Assembly: GCA_024398495.1 (NCBI GenBank)
Contig: JAKSJA010000010.1
Location: 1-53,930, forward strand
DNA: 53,930 nt
Direction: 5' to 3'
From: Bacteroidaceae bacterium
Lineage (GTDB): Bacteria > Bacteroidota > Bacteroidia > Bacteroidales > Bacteroidaceae
Part shown: piece after piece, positions 27,431 to 36,819 of the stretch
Layout: the number at the start of each line of letters is the position of its first letter
Numbering within the stretch: the stretch's first letter is position 1
Program-made: the position numbers and the translations under genes
Notes under the pieces: model-generated
Told to the model about the DNA's origin: nothing
Databases searched by the model: none
Seen by the model: only the letters and a program-made list of their open reading frames with translations

Positions 27431-28273
27431 TTATCTACCCAGACTATCTGCAGAAAGGGTTTCAAGGCTTCTGCGTTCTGCCCATTGACTGTTTTTCAGC
27501 ACACGCACATCACACAGCCTTGTGAAGTCTGTCATCAGTTTTATCTTCACCTGACATGAAAATCCGTCAGGAGCCTTGTATGCTTCCACCACTGTCCCCA
27601 CAGGTATCCCCTTTGGGAAGATGGTAGAATATCCACTCGTTATCATCGTATCTCCGGCATTGAAGCGGATGTGCATCGGTATGTCTTCCACATAAGCCAT
27701 ATCCCACTCCTTGCCACGCCAGTGGAACATCCCGAACACACCACGATGTTTTATCATACACGACAGACGCGTACGGGAGTTGAGCAACGACAATACCGTG
27801 CAATAATGGTCCGACACCAGATATACTACACCCACTACACCATTGCCGTCAACGACACCCATATTTTCACGGATACCGTCTTTGTAACCCTTGTTCAGAG
27901 TTATGATGTTGTTACGTTCATGTAGGGAATTGGTAATCACCTTTGCTGGAATGGAGACATCACGTTTGTCTGCAGGGATACATTGTTTTGAGTTCAGTCC
28001 TTTTGCTTTCAGGCAAGACCGCAAATACTCATTTTCCTGTTGGAGTTCCACATTACGCTGTGTAAGCTCCGTATTTATCGAAGCCTGCGTAAAAAAAGAC
28101 TCAACAAAAGATGTCGCCTCATTCAGACTACCGCTGATAGAATTGGCAGAAGAAAACCAGACACTACCATGATAGCCATTGTAAGAAAACAACAACACAA
28201 GACTAATCACCTCCAAAACAACAAACAGAATCCAATGACTGATTTGTCTGAGGAGGTCGATTAGATTTCCCAT
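27431..28273 (-). CDS. mreC: Rod shape-determining protein MreC
   Basis: A 280-aa protein with one N-terminal membrane segment (about 12-32), a coiled-coil stretch (about 60-95, TQRNVELQQENEYLRSCL) and the periplasmic beta domain (INKGYKDGI-type segment LNKGYKDGIRENMGVVDGNGVVG...SGYSTIFPKGIPVGTV). It scaffolds the elongasome in the periplasm. 27 bp after mreB. Confidence 0.93.
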   Translation of the reverse strand: MGNLIDLLRQISHWILFVVLEVISLVLLFSYNGYHGSVWFSSANSISGSLNEATSFVESFFTQASINTELTQRNVELQQENEYLRSCLKAKGLNSKQCIPADKRDVSIPAKVITNSLHERNNIITLNKGYKDGIRENMGVVDGNGVVGVVYLVSDHYCTVLSLLNSRTRLSCMIKHRGVFGMFHWRGKEWDMAYVEDIPMHIRFNAGDTMITSGYSTIFPKGIPVGTVVEAYKAPDGFSCQVKIKLMTDFTRLCDVRVLKNSQWAERRSLETLSADSLGR

Positions 28274-28300
28274 AATAGAATTTCGAAGTTTAAGAGACGG

Positions 28301-29323
28301 TTATCTCATCAAGAATTGGAATCGGTCAATGTTCTTCAATGCTATACCGACACCTTCTGCCACACTATGCAATGGGTCGTCTGCCACATGGAAAGGAATC
28401 TTTATCTTGTCAGAAAGACGCTTATCAAGACCACGCAGCAGAGCACCGCCACCAGTAAGGTAGATACCGTTTCTGATGATATCAGCGTACAGTTCTGGTG
28501 GAGTCTCTTCCAGAGCAGCAAGTATGGCATTTTCCAATTTTGTAACCGTATGGTCAATGCAATGGGCGATCTCCTGATAAGTAACAGGAATACTGATAGG
28601 AAGACCAGTGATACGGTTAGGTCCGTCCACAACATAATCTTCTGGAGCCTCATCGCCCAAATCGGTAAGCGCACTACCCAGATTTATCTTTATACGTTCA
28701 GCCATACGCTCAGAAATACGCATATTGTGCTGACGAGCCATATACTCACGGATATCTTGAGAAAGGTCATCACCTGCCACGCGAATGGAAGAGTCTGTGA
28801 TTATACCTCCGAGCGAGATGACAGCAATTTCCGTAGTACCTCCACCTATATCGACAACCATATTACCTTCCGGAGCCTCGACATCAAGACCTATACCGAG
28901 GGCGGCAGCCATAGGTTCGAACAGAAGATAGACATCACGGCCGTTGGCATGTTCCGCAGCATCACGAACAGCACGCAGTTCCACTTCCGTAGAGCCGGAA
29001 GGAACACCGATGACCATTCGCAGAGACGGAGAGAAAAACCAACCTTTCGTATATGCCATACGGATGAATCCGCGAATCATCTTTTCACAAGCAGAGAAGT
29101 CACTGATGACACCGTCACGGAGAGGGCGTACTGCAATGACGTTTTTATTAGTCTTCTCATACATCATCTTTGCGCTGTCACCGACAGCAATCATCTTCTC
29201 CGTACGAGAGTCCAAGGCAACAACAGAAGGCTGGTCAACCACAATCTTATCATTCCTGATGATAATAGTATTGGCTGTACCCAAGTCCATTGCGATTTCA
29301 TGTACCAACGAAAATATTCCCAT
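28301..29323 (-). CDS. mreB: Rod shape-determining actin MreB
   Basis: A 340-aa bacterial actin that directs sidewall peptidoglycan synthesis. Nucleotide-binding marks: AMDLGTANTIII (phosphate 1), VVDIGGGTTEIAVISLGG (phosphate 2) and GIYLTGGGALLRGLDKRL (adenosine). First gene of the rod-shape cluster, with a clear promoter and a 5' hairpin in the leader. Confidence 0.97.
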   Translation of the reverse strand: MGIFSLVHEIAMDLGTANTIIIRNDKIVVDQPSVVALDSRTEKMIAVGDSAKMMYEKTNKNVIAVRPLRDGVISDFSACEKMIRGFIRMAYTKGWFFSPSLRMVIGVPSGSTEVELRAVRDAAEHANGRDVYLLFEPMAAALGIGLDVEAPEGNMVVDIGGGTTEIAVISLGGIITDSSIRVAGDDLSQDIREYMARQHNMRISERMAERIKINLGSALTDLGDEAPEDYVVDGPNRITGLPISIPVTYQEIAHCIDHTVTKLENAILAALEETPPELYADIIRNGIYLTGGGALLRGLDKRLSDKIKIPFHVADDPLHSVAEGVGIALKNIDRFQFLMR

Positions 29324-29348
29324 AATATATTATTGCTTTTATTATCTC

Positions 29349-29364
29349 ACACATTTTAATGTGT
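29349..29364 (-). promoter_or_regulatory. 5' leader hairpin of mreB
   Basis: ACACATT-TT-AATGTGT inverted repeat starts a few bases after the predicted transcription start. A stem so near the 5' end often protects mRNA; regulation is possible but not shown. Confidence 0.45.
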
Positions 29365-29366
29365 CT

Positions 29367-29399
29367 GCAAAATTAATGCAAATCGAAAACATAAACAAA
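29367..29399 (-). promoter_or_regulatory. Promoter of mreBCD-mrdA-rodA
   Basis: Minus strand: TTTG (plus 29396-29399), 20 bp, TAATTTTGC (plus 29367-29375). Confidence 0.75.
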
Positions 29400-29642
29400 A
29401 AAAACTCAAAAAAACTACCAACTCTAAACTTTCGACTCTAAACATTAAAACCTCTCACAAATAAAATTTAACCTCTCGCAGAGTAACAACGGGAATACAG
29501 TTGGTAGCTCTGTCAAATGTGATAGTAACTATTGTAAAATCTCTGCACGGCAATCACAGATTGCGTACTCCTCTGGAGAGATAGCCCTCTCTTTATCGCA
29601 AGCAAAAGAACATTTAGTACTTTTGCCTCTGCAAGGAACAAA
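29400..29642. repeat. Intergenic stretch with repeat-like remnants
   Basis: No gene is recognisable here. 29403-29450 is rich in ACTCTAAA-type words, related to the AAAGTCTAAAAGTC words inside the gene at 46460-46540. On the minus strand a start-less open stretch runs from about 29650 to a stop at 29529 (translating to ...CDKERAISPEEYAICDCRAEILQ), and another frame is open from about 29535 to 29465 (FDRATNCIPVVTLREVKFYL). I recall similar translated strings from Bacteroidales intergenic repeats, so this looks like a repeated element rather than a gene. Confidence 0.4.
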
Positions 29643-29680
29643 AAAAGCAAGACAGCCCCTTCGCGTGAAGGGGCTGTCTT
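29643..29680 (-). terminator. Terminator of the pectate lyase gene
   Basis: A 14-bp GC-rich perfect stem (29649-29662 with 29667-29680) with a 4-nt loop, followed on the minus strand by GCTTTTTTTG. It lies 21 bp after the pectate lyase stop. Confidence 0.9.
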
Positions 29681-29701
29681 ATTATCGTATGCATTATCGT
29701 T

Positions 29702-31420
29702 TTAGAACAATGCCTTTGTAAGAGTCTCGTGATTGTTCTTCAAGTCTGTCCAATCAACTTTCTCTTTCGTACTTATGCCATTGATATATTTTTCAATATT
29801 TGTATATCCGTCACCAGTGCAGTCCTTGTTTGCATCTGAAGCATCGTTAGGGTTAAGGCCATTGGCAGTCTCCCATGCATCTGGCATTCCGTCCAAGTCG
29901 GTATCCTTGTAAGGTTTTCCCTTATATTCAGGATAGCCACCCATCTGGCATGGATGAGTGATGATGCCCTGCTTGTAAGAATCCTTCGGCAGACGACGAT
30001 ACTTGAAGAAACCTTCTTCGTTCATTGATTTTGGAGAAAGTCCTGTCATGTCGCCATAAGGGTTCTTCTTCGGCAGTTTATTCTCATAATAAACTTCGCC
30101 AGTCTTTACTTCGTTGATGACACGCTCGTCGATGATGTCACGCTTAGGGAACAGTGCGCCTACGTTATCAATCACGTAGTTGTAAGCCTCCTGTGCAGGC
30201 ATGATTGTGAGGTAAGGCATAGCGTATGGTTCGTTAGAGTGCATGAACGGTTCATTCTCGCCACAATCAGGACGTGATTCTACTTGAATACCACCTGCCC
30301 AGTTGTCGTTAGTGACAGTCTCATTGCCTTCTATCACATTGCCTGCAGCATATACACGACCATACTGCTTGTACGGCAGTTTGCTGCGGCCAGACTCTGG
30401 CTTGAGAATACGGTGTCCTATAGGAGCATCCACATCTGTCAGAGGACCTGGCTTGAAATAGTTATTTATCATATTGAACATTGCCGTGTAATCGCCACCA
30501 TCAACAGAACGGTGAACCCAGTTGTAAAGCACGTTGTTTACGAAGTTGAATACGCCGTTCCAACCTACAGAAGGGTTACGACCGCAGTTGTCAGCCCAGA
30601 GGTTGCGTATGAATGAGCAGTTTTCGCCACCGAGTGTACTGCCGAATGAGTGGTTCCAAGTGTCGAGAGCCTTGGCAGATATAGTGTTCTGAATTGTCAC
30701 GTTGACCGTAGGAGACTTTCTTGCCTTGTTGCCATCGCCTGGGTCATACATGTGACGATAGAATGAGATATTTTCATCGAGTCCCCACTCGCAAGAGCAA
30801 TGGTCAATCATGATGTTTCCTATTGGGTTTCCACCGAAACTGTCATCACGGCGCATCACATTTGTCTCACCACGGCGGAAGCGCATGTGACGTACGATGA
30901 CATCATGAGTATCTACCCAGAAAGACTCGCCTGCTATACAGATACCGTCACCGGGGGCAGTCTGTCCTGCTATAGTGATATACGGAGCGCGTACGGAGAT
31001 AGGGCTCTTAAGACGGATGATGCCGGATACGTTGAACACTACGATACGTGCTCCACCCTGTTCACAAGCCCAACGGAATGAGCCGGGACCATCGTCATTG
31101 AGGTTTGTGACTGTCAGCACCTTGCCGCCACGGCCACCGAAAGTAAACATACCGCCACCTTCAGCACCCGGGAATGCAGGAATCTTTGCCTGTGGAAGGT
31201 CATAAGGACGTGATGCCCAAGGAATATAAGGACGGCCTTCCTTTGCCTCCTGAGCAACAACGAGTTTTGCTATTTCCCAAGCAGAGTCATTGTGTGCCTT
31301 TACTGCCATGCCATACTCCGCAGCCTGCTTTGCCGCCTCACTTGTCAGCTGTGGATACTGAGCATTTGCTGCGAGGGCAAAACAAGCACTAAATACAAAA
31401 ATGATAATTTTTTTCTTCAT
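29702..31420 (-). CDS. Secreted pectate lyase, PL1 family
   Basis: A 572-aa exported lyase that cleaves polygalacturonate by beta-elimination. Signal peptide MKKKIIIFVFSACFALAANAQ. The parallel beta-helix begins at AFPGAEGGGMFTFGGRGGKVLTVTNLNDDGPGSFRWACEQ, with YITIAGQTAPGDGICI, VIVRHMRFRRGE and IMIDHCSCEWGLDENIS, all typical of Bacteroides PL1. The C-terminal segment DTDLDGMPDAWETANGLNPNDASDANKDCTGDG looks like a calcium-binding dockerin/thrombospondin-3-type loop. The start at 31420 is preferred to 31447 because it begins the signal peptide cleanly. Divergent from the pectin operon. Confidence 0.9.
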   Translation of the reverse strand: MKKKIIIFVFSACFALAANAQYPQLTSEAAKQAAEYGMAVKAHNDSAWEIAKLVVAQEAKEGRPYIPWASRPYDLPQAKIPAFPGAEGGGMFTFGGRGGKVLTVTNLNDDGPGSFRWACEQGGARIVVFNVSGIIRLKSPISVRAPYITIAGQTAPGDGICIAGESFWVDTHDVIVRHMRFRRGETNVMRRDDSFGGNPIGNIMIDHCSCEWGLDENISFYRHMYDPGDGNKARKSPTVNVTIQNTISAKALDTWNHSFGSTLGGENCSFIRNLWADNCGRNPSVGWNGVFNFVNNVLYNWVHRSVDGGDYTAMFNMINNYFKPGPLTDVDAPIGHRILKPESGRSKLPYKQYGRVYAAGNVIEGNETVTNDNWAGGIQVESRPDCGENEPFMHSNEPYAMPYLTIMPAQEAYNYVIDNVGALFPKRDIIDERVINEVKTGEVYYENKLPKKNPYGDMTGLSPKSMNEEGFFKYRRLPKDSYKQGIITHPCQMGGYPEYKGKPYKDTDLDGMPDAWETANGLNPNDASDANKDCTGDGYTNIEKYINGISTKEKVDWTDLKNNHETLTKALF

Positions 31421-31471
31421 TTTTTTTAAAAGTTTAACTGTTTTCACGATGCAAAATTGGATACTTTTTTT

Positions 31472-31480
31472 TAACTTTGC
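31472..31480 (+). promoter_or_regulatory. -7 box of the pectin operon promoter
   Basis: TAACTTTGC lies 45 bp before the first gene of the plus-strand operon. No TTTG is found at the usual distance, so this promoter may need an activator. The 104-bp gap to the pectate lyase gene shows no convincing minus-strand promoter. Confidence 0.5.
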
Positions 31481-31524
31481 ATACAGATAACTTTATTTAA
31501 CAATAAAATTAAGCAAAATTAACT

Positions 31525-32940
31525 ATGAGACGTTTCTTTTTTACTCACAAAAGCATTTTTTTGTTTTTCATCATCGTTATTTACACCTTGACCGTATCAG
31601 CGGAGATTAAAGTGGGCGTTGCCGACTGGATGGTGCTGAAACGGCAGAAGCCCGGAGCCTTCACATTGGCAAAGCACGTCTGCGCAGACGGTCTGGAACT
31701 GGATATGGGAGGACTCGGCAAACGTGACTCCTTTGACAACAAGTTGCGCAACGATTATGAGGTACAGAAATTCCTCAAGATGGCGGACAGCACGAAGATA
31801 GAGATAGGTGCCATTGCCATGAGTGGTTTCTACGGACAGAACTTCGGAGAAAAGCCCACTTACCGATGGCTCATAGAGGACTGTCTGAACACTATGGACA
31901 AGATGAACAATGTAAAAGTTGCCTTCCTGCCTCTCGGCGGATGCGGCAAGGACTGGACAACAAACCAGAAGAAACTGAAGGTAATAATAAAACGTCTGCA
32001 TGAGGTAGGAAATATGGCTGCAAAACGTGGGAAGGTAATAGGTATCGATACTCCTCTGGACGCTGCAGGAAATCTGAAACTGCTGAAAAAGATAAATTCA
32101 AAGGGTATAAAGATTTTCTACAAGTGGCAGACGGCAACAGAAAATGGTTACGATATCTGTGCTGAGATAAAGACACTTGGTAAAGACAACATCTGTGCAT
32201 TCCATGCCAGCAACCCTGACGGCGTATGGCTGAAAAACGACACTACCATAGACCTGAAAGCCATCCGTAAGGTGCTGACGGAAATTGGCTGGGAAGGATG
32301 GATGTTCGTAGAACGCAGCAGAGACACCACGATGGTGAGAAACGTAAAGAGAAACTTCGGGGAGAACGTAAGATACCTGAAAGACGTATTCGCACCAGTA
32401 CGTTTCCAACTCGACGATACAACAGGTTTTGAAGAAGCGTATATCAACACCATACTGAACCGTTCACAGAAGATTACGGACGAACTGAACATCACGGGAA
32501 CATCAAAGGGTGACAACGTGAAGAACATTCTGGCAAATCATTATTTCTTTTTGAATAAGGTATATGAGGAAAACAAGGATGTAAAGGCAAAACTTTACGA
32601 CCATCACTTCGACTTCATCGCAAACCTCAATGCAGTATGCACGCCAGCAGAGGTTGACATGATAAAAGACCTCATGACATACAATGTGAGAAACGTCAAA
32701 TATGAGGCACAGTTGGAGATGATACCTACCCTGAACATTGAGGAACGCGAATATCTGATGAACTTGCTGAATGAGGCACGCGAATATGCCATTGATGCAA
32801 AGGGTTCGAAAGAGAAACACGCCCTGTTCAAGAAATATATGGGACGATACACCATCTGGTTGAGTCAGAGGGGGTACGATTTGAAGAAAGAACGCCAAAA
32901 CTGGGGCGCAAGAGTTAAAGCAAAAGGAGGAAAACTATGA
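31525..32940 (+). CDS. Secreted TIM-barrel / DUF3826 fusion protein
   Basis: A 471-aa exported protein (signal MRRFFFTHKSIFLFFIIVIYTLTVSA). Residues ~30-285 resemble sugar phosphate isomerase/epimerase TIM barrels: GLELDMGG, MSGFYGQNF, VAFLPLGG, GIDTPLD, CAFHASNPDG, GWMFVERSR. Residues ~300-465 (ITDELNITGTSKGDNVKNIL...WLSQRGYDLKKERQNWG) match my memory of DUF3826, a domain seen in Bacteroidetes pectin loci. The function of the fusion is unknown. First gene of the operon; its stop overlaps the GH127 start (ATGA). Confidence 0.7.
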   Translation: MRRFFFTHKSIFLFFIIVIYTLTVSAEIKVGVADWMVLKRQKPGAFTLAKHVCADGLELDMGGLGKRDSFDNKLRNDYEVQKFLKMADSTKIEIGAIAMSGFYGQNFGEKPTYRWLIEDCLNTMDKMNNVKVAFLPLGGCGKDWTTNQKKLKVIIKRLHEVGNMAAKRGKVIGIDTPLDAAGNLKLLKKINSKGIKIFYKWQTATENGYDICAEIKTLGKDNICAFHASNPDGVWLKNDTTIDLKAIRKVLTEIGWEGWMFVERSRDTTMVRNVKRNFGENVRYLKDVFAPVRFQLDDTTGFEEAYINTILNRSQKITDELNITGTSKGDNVKNILANHYFFLNKVYEENKDVKAKLYDHHFDFIANLNAVCTPAEVDMIKDLMTYNVRNVKYEAQLEMIPTLNIEEREYLMNLLNEAREYAIDAKGSKEKHALFKKYMGRYTIWLSQRGYDLKKERQNWGARVKAKGGKL

Positions 32941-35018
32941 AAAGAGTTGTTTTTATTGCACTTGTAATAATCATTGCCTCATCATGCAAGGCACAAATCA
33001 CAGACACACGCCATAGCACGTATGCTGTGACGTCTGCCACGCCTGTTGATGCAGTAATATGGACAGGAGGTTTCTGGGGAGAGCGTTTCAAGGTATTCAG
33101 CGAAACATCCGTACAGAGCATGTGGGAGACATGGCAGTCGGACCGTTCACATGGTTTCCATAACTTCCTCGTTGCGTCGGGGGAGAAGAAAGGCAAACAC
33201 CACGGTCCTCCGTTCCATGACGGCGATATGTACAAATGGCTGGAAGCAGTAGCATCGGTGTACGCCATAACAAAAGACAAGGAACTGGACAAGATTATGG
33301 ACCGTTTCATCGGATGTGTTGCGAAATCGCAGATGCCGAATGGCTATATACACACTCCTGTCGTGATAGTGGAACTGAACAAGAGGCTAAAATCTCAGGC
33401 AGAAGGAAACCAGACGGACAACACCGTTGTAGGAACTGCAGTCGGCACAGGCAATGACGGAGCATTCGGTAACAAACTGAACTTTGAGACATATAACCTC
33501 GGTCATCTGATAACGGCAAGCATCATCCACAAGAGAGCAACGGGAAAGACCACGTTCTTCGATTGTGGCGTGAAGGCGGCAGACTTCCTCTACGATTTCT
33601 GTATGAAGAATCCGGATGAGTTGGCACGCAATGCCGTCTGTCCGTCACATTATATGGCTGCCGCAGAAATGTACCGTGAAACAGAGAACAAAAAATATCT
33701 GGAACTGGCACAAAAACTCATTGACATACGCGGAAGTGTCGATGGCGGTACTGACGACAATCAAGACCGCAACCCTTTCCGTGAGCAATACAATGCTATG
33801 GGGCATGCCGTAAGAGCAAACTACCTCTATGCCGGTGTCGCAGACTTGTACATGGAGACAGGCGAGGAACAGTTGATGAAAAACCTCACAGCAATATGGA
33901 CAGACATCGTAACAAGAAAGATGTATATCAACGGAGCTTGTGGAGCGCTCTATGACGGAACATCGCCTGACGGTACCTGCTACAAACCAGACTCCATACA
34001 GAAGGTGCACCAAAGCTACGGACGTCCTTACCAACTGCCACAGTCAACAGCACACAATGAGACTTGTGCAAACATTGGAAACATGTTACTGAACTGGCGA
34101 CTGTTCGAGGCTACCGGTGACGGCAAATATACTGACTTGGTGGAAAACTGTTTCTTCAACAGCATACTGTGCGGCATAAGTCTTGACGGAAAGAAGTATT
34201 TCTACACAAACCCTCTCAGGGTGTCAGACAACCTGCCATACAAACTGCGTTGGCCGAAAGAAAGAAAAGAATACATCAGCTGTTTCTGCTGTCCGCCAAA
34301 CACCCTCCGCACACTGTGTGAAGTACAGGACTATGCCTATTCCGTAAGCAAAGACGGTATATATGTAAACCTCTACGGTGAGAATGAACTGAACACGTCA
34401 ATAGAGGGCATAGGTAATGTCGGCATAAAACAGACAACAGAATATCCGTGGGACGGTGACATAAAATTGGAATTCATCGGAAAGAAATTGAGCAAAAAAG
34501 AGTTTTCCATTAAACTGAGGATTCCTGCTTGGTGTGAGAAATACGACCTTACCATAAACGGAAAACAGGCAGTGCCAATATATAAAGATGGTTATGCAAG
34601 CATCTCCAGAAAGTGGAAACGTGGTGACATCATCGAACTGTCACTGGATATGCAGACGAAACTCATAGAAGCGAATCCGTTGGTAGAGGAAGCACGCGGA
34701 CAAGTGGCAGTGCAGAGAGGTCCAGTGATATACTGTCTGGAAAGTCAGGACTTACAGGGACACAGCATTGATGATATAATGATTCCGTGTGACGCAACAT
34801 TCAATGTGGTAGATGCACACATCGCAGACAGTCATATCAAGGCTCTTGAGACGGAAGCCATCTACAGACACGACAGCACATACAATGGTAAGCAGTATCT
34901 CTATCGTGAACTGAACAAGAAGAAAGAAAAAGTCAAAATCCGCCTCATACCATATTATGCTTGGGGAAACAGAGGCAAGGGAGAGATGACAGTATGGATT
35001 CCCGTAACATTTAATTGA
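32937..35018 (+). CDS. GH127-type glycoside hydrolase (DUF1680)
   Basis: A 693-aa exported enzyme of the DUF1680 clan (GH127/GH146). Known members remove beta-L-arabinofuranose; one B. thetaiotaomicron member in the RG-II system (BT1003, from memory) releases aceric acid. The zinc/nucleophile set of GH127 is intact: Glu375 and Cys377 in AHNETCANIGN, and Cys451-Cys452 in SCFCCPPNTLR, with spacing close to that of the studied arabinofuranosidase. The N-terminus MKRVVFIALVIIIASSCKAQ could be a lipoprotein signal (Cys17) or a normal signal peptide. Next to a GH141-like gene. Confidence 0.85.
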   Translation: MKRVVFIALVIIIASSCKAQITDTRHSTYAVTSATPVDAVIWTGGFWGERFKVFSETSVQSMWETWQSDRSHGFHNFLVASGEKKGKHHGPPFHDGDMYKWLEAVASVYAITKDKELDKIMDRFIGCVAKSQMPNGYIHTPVVIVELNKRLKSQAEGNQTDNTVVGTAVGTGNDGAFGNKLNFETYNLGHLITASIIHKRATGKTTFFDCGVKAADFLYDFCMKNPDELARNAVCPSHYMAAAEMYRETENKKYLELAQKLIDIRGSVDGGTDDNQDRNPFREQYNAMGHAVRANYLYAGVADLYMETGEEQLMKNLTAIWTDIVTRKMYINGACGALYDGTSPDGTCYKPDSIQKVHQSYGRPYQLPQSTAHNETCANIGNMLLNWRLFEATGDGKYTDLVENCFFNSILCGISLDGKKYFYTNPLRVSDNLPYKLRWPKERKEYISCFCCPPNTLRTLCEVQDYAYSVSKDGIYVNLYGENELNTSIEGIGNVGIKQTTEYPWDGDIKLEFIGKKLSKKEFSIKLRIPAWCEKYDLTINGKQAVPIYKDGYASISRKWKRGDIIELSLDMQTKLIEANPLVEEARGQVAVQRGPVIYCLESQDLQGHSIDDIMIPCDATFNVVDAHIADSHIKALETEAIYRHDSTYNGKQYLYRELNKKKEKVKIRLIPYYAWGNRGKGEMTVWIPVTFN

Positions 35019-35024
35019 TAATTC

Positions 35025-36776
35025 ATGCACAGAACACTTTTATACATCTTCTGTCTTGCCATCGGGACACTTGCACAGGCAAAAGACTATCACGTCAATC
35101 CTGCTGACGGGGAGTTCGCAATAGAAAAGGCATTGCAACAGTCGCGTCTCGACAGAATACACGAGGGCATAACGGACGTACATCTGAAATTGCAGAAAGG
35201 AACATTCCGAATCTCCCAACCCATCATCATCCGTCCTGAAGACAATGGGATGACGATGGAAGGTGTGGAAGGTACTGTGATAAGCGGGGGAATAAAGATA
35301 GAAGGATGGAAAAAACACGGACAACTGTTTGTAGCACCGCAACCTACATTCAACGGAAGACCGCTGGAGTTCCGTCAACTATATATAAACGGCAAAAAAG
35401 CCACCCGGGCGCGCGACATGGAAGACTTTGAAAAGATGTTCCGTATCATATCTGTGGATAAGAAAAAAGAATGTCTGTATGTTCCTTCCACAGCTGTAAG
35501 AAAGTTGGTAAAAGAGCATAAGCATTGCTACGATGCTGAATTGGTACTACATGAAATGTGGTGTGTGGCAAACCTGCGTATCAAAGACATTGTGATGATG
35601 GGCGACAGTGCTGCTGTCTTCTTCCACCAACCGGAAAGTCACATACATTTCATGCATCCATGGCCATCGCCAATGGTGACAAAAGACGGACATAACTCGG
35701 CATTCTATATAATGTCAAAGACATTCCTCGACACGCCAGGAGAATGGTGGTTGGATGACTATAATCATCTCGTCTATTATTACCCGAAGGAAGGCGACAC
35801 AACAGATGACATCGAAGTACCAGCAATAGAGACATTATTGAAAGTGGAAGGTACACCCGATGAGCCGGTGAAAAATGTAAGAATTTCCAATATCACGTTT
35901 GAGGAGTCCACGTGGCTGCGACCTTCAAAAGAAGGGCATGCACCATTGCAGGCAGGGATGTATATGATTGAAGCATACAAGGTAAAACCGAAGATAGAAC
36001 GTGTTGACGACCATAAACTGGACAATCAAGGATGGGTAGGAAGACCATCTGCTGCCATACTGCTCAATAGTGCCGAGAACGTATCATTTACACATTGCAC
36101 CATTCAGCATACTGGTGCGACAGGCATCGACTACCATCGCTACACCAAAGATGGGAGCATCACCAATTGCACGTTTACAGACATTGCCGGAAGTGCAATC
36201 GTTGCTGGCAGTTTCGGGGAAGAAAATCACGAAGCTCATCTACCTTACAACCCATCTGACGGGCGTGAGATATGCGATGGACTTGTCATCGACAACAACT
36301 ACATCAATGATGTTGCCAATGAGGACTGGGGATGCATAGGCATCGCAGCCGGTTTCGTCAAGAACACAAAGATAACACACAACGAGATTTCAGATGTGTC
36401 ATATACAGGAATATCATTAGGCTGGGGATGGAACAGACAACCATGTGCGATGAAAAACAATCTTGTTCATGCAAACCTCATCCATCACTATGCAAAGCAC
36501 ATGTACGATACCGCCGGAGTATATACGTTAGGGAATCAGCCTAACACATTTATTACCGAAAACGTAGTAAGAGACATCTATACACCAGGGTATGCACACG
36601 ATCCACAGCATTGGTTCTACCTATATACAGATGAAGGCAGTTCCAACATTACCGTAAAAGACAACTGGACACCAGAAGAAAAATATCTGCAGAATGCCAA
36701 CGGACCGGGAAACATCTGGGAAAACAACGGTCCGAAGGTGGCAGAGGCAATAAAAGCACAAGCCGGAAGAAGATAA
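35025..36776 (+). CDS. Secreted right-handed beta-helix protein, GH141-like
   Basis: A 583-aa exported protein, signal MHRTLLYIFCLAIGTLAQA. The body is a parallel beta-helix (repeats such as VRISNITFEES, VSFTHCTIQHTGATGIDYH, GSITNCTFTDIAGSAIVAGS, TKITHNEISDVSYTGISLGWGW). An early domain has GVEGTVISGGIKIEGWKKHG and FRQLYINGKKATRARD. This architecture matches GH141, whose B. thetaiotaomicron member BT1002 acts on (2-O-methyl-)fucose of RG-II as I recall. Catalytic residues could not be assigned. GH127 neighbour in the same order as BT1003-BT1002. Confidence 0.65.
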   Translation: MHRTLLYIFCLAIGTLAQAKDYHVNPADGEFAIEKALQQSRLDRIHEGITDVHLKLQKGTFRISQPIIIRPEDNGMTMEGVEGTVISGGIKIEGWKKHGQLFVAPQPTFNGRPLEFRQLYINGKKATRARDMEDFEKMFRIISVDKKKECLYVPSTAVRKLVKEHKHCYDAELVLHEMWCVANLRIKDIVMMGDSAAVFFHQPESHIHFMHPWPSPMVTKDGHNSAFYIMSKTFLDTPGEWWLDDYNHLVYYYPKEGDTTDDIEVPAIETLLKVEGTPDEPVKNVRISNITFEESTWLRPSKEGHAPLQAGMYMIEAYKVKPKIERVDDHKLDNQGWVGRPSAAILLNSAENVSFTHCTIQHTGATGIDYHRYTKDGSITNCTFTDIAGSAIVAGSFGEENHEAHLPYNPSDGREICDGLVIDNNYINDVANEDWGCIGIAAGFVKNTKITHNEISDVSYTGISLGWGWNRQPCAMKNNLVHANLIHHYAKHMYDTAGVYTLGNQPNTFITENVVRDIYTPGYAHDPQHWFYLYTDEGSSNITVKDNWTPEEKYLQNANGPGNIWENNGPKVAEAIKAQAGRR

Positions 36777-36819
36777 AAGAAACAAGATAAAAAACAGCAA
36801 TTAACAAAAAAACATAACC

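Noticed and set aside
23619-28264. Several plus-strand frames opposite the rod-shape genes
   Set aside because: All lie antisense to rodA, mrdA, mreC or mreB, lack promoters and show no domain.
28316-29359. 347-aa plus-strand frame antisense to mreB
   Set aside because: Its length comes from the codon use of mreB on the other strand; translated sequence has no recognisable domain and mreB motifs are intact.
29529-29650. Small minus-strand protein gene
   Set aside because: No start codon and it begins inside the pectate lyase terminator; better read as a repeat remnant.
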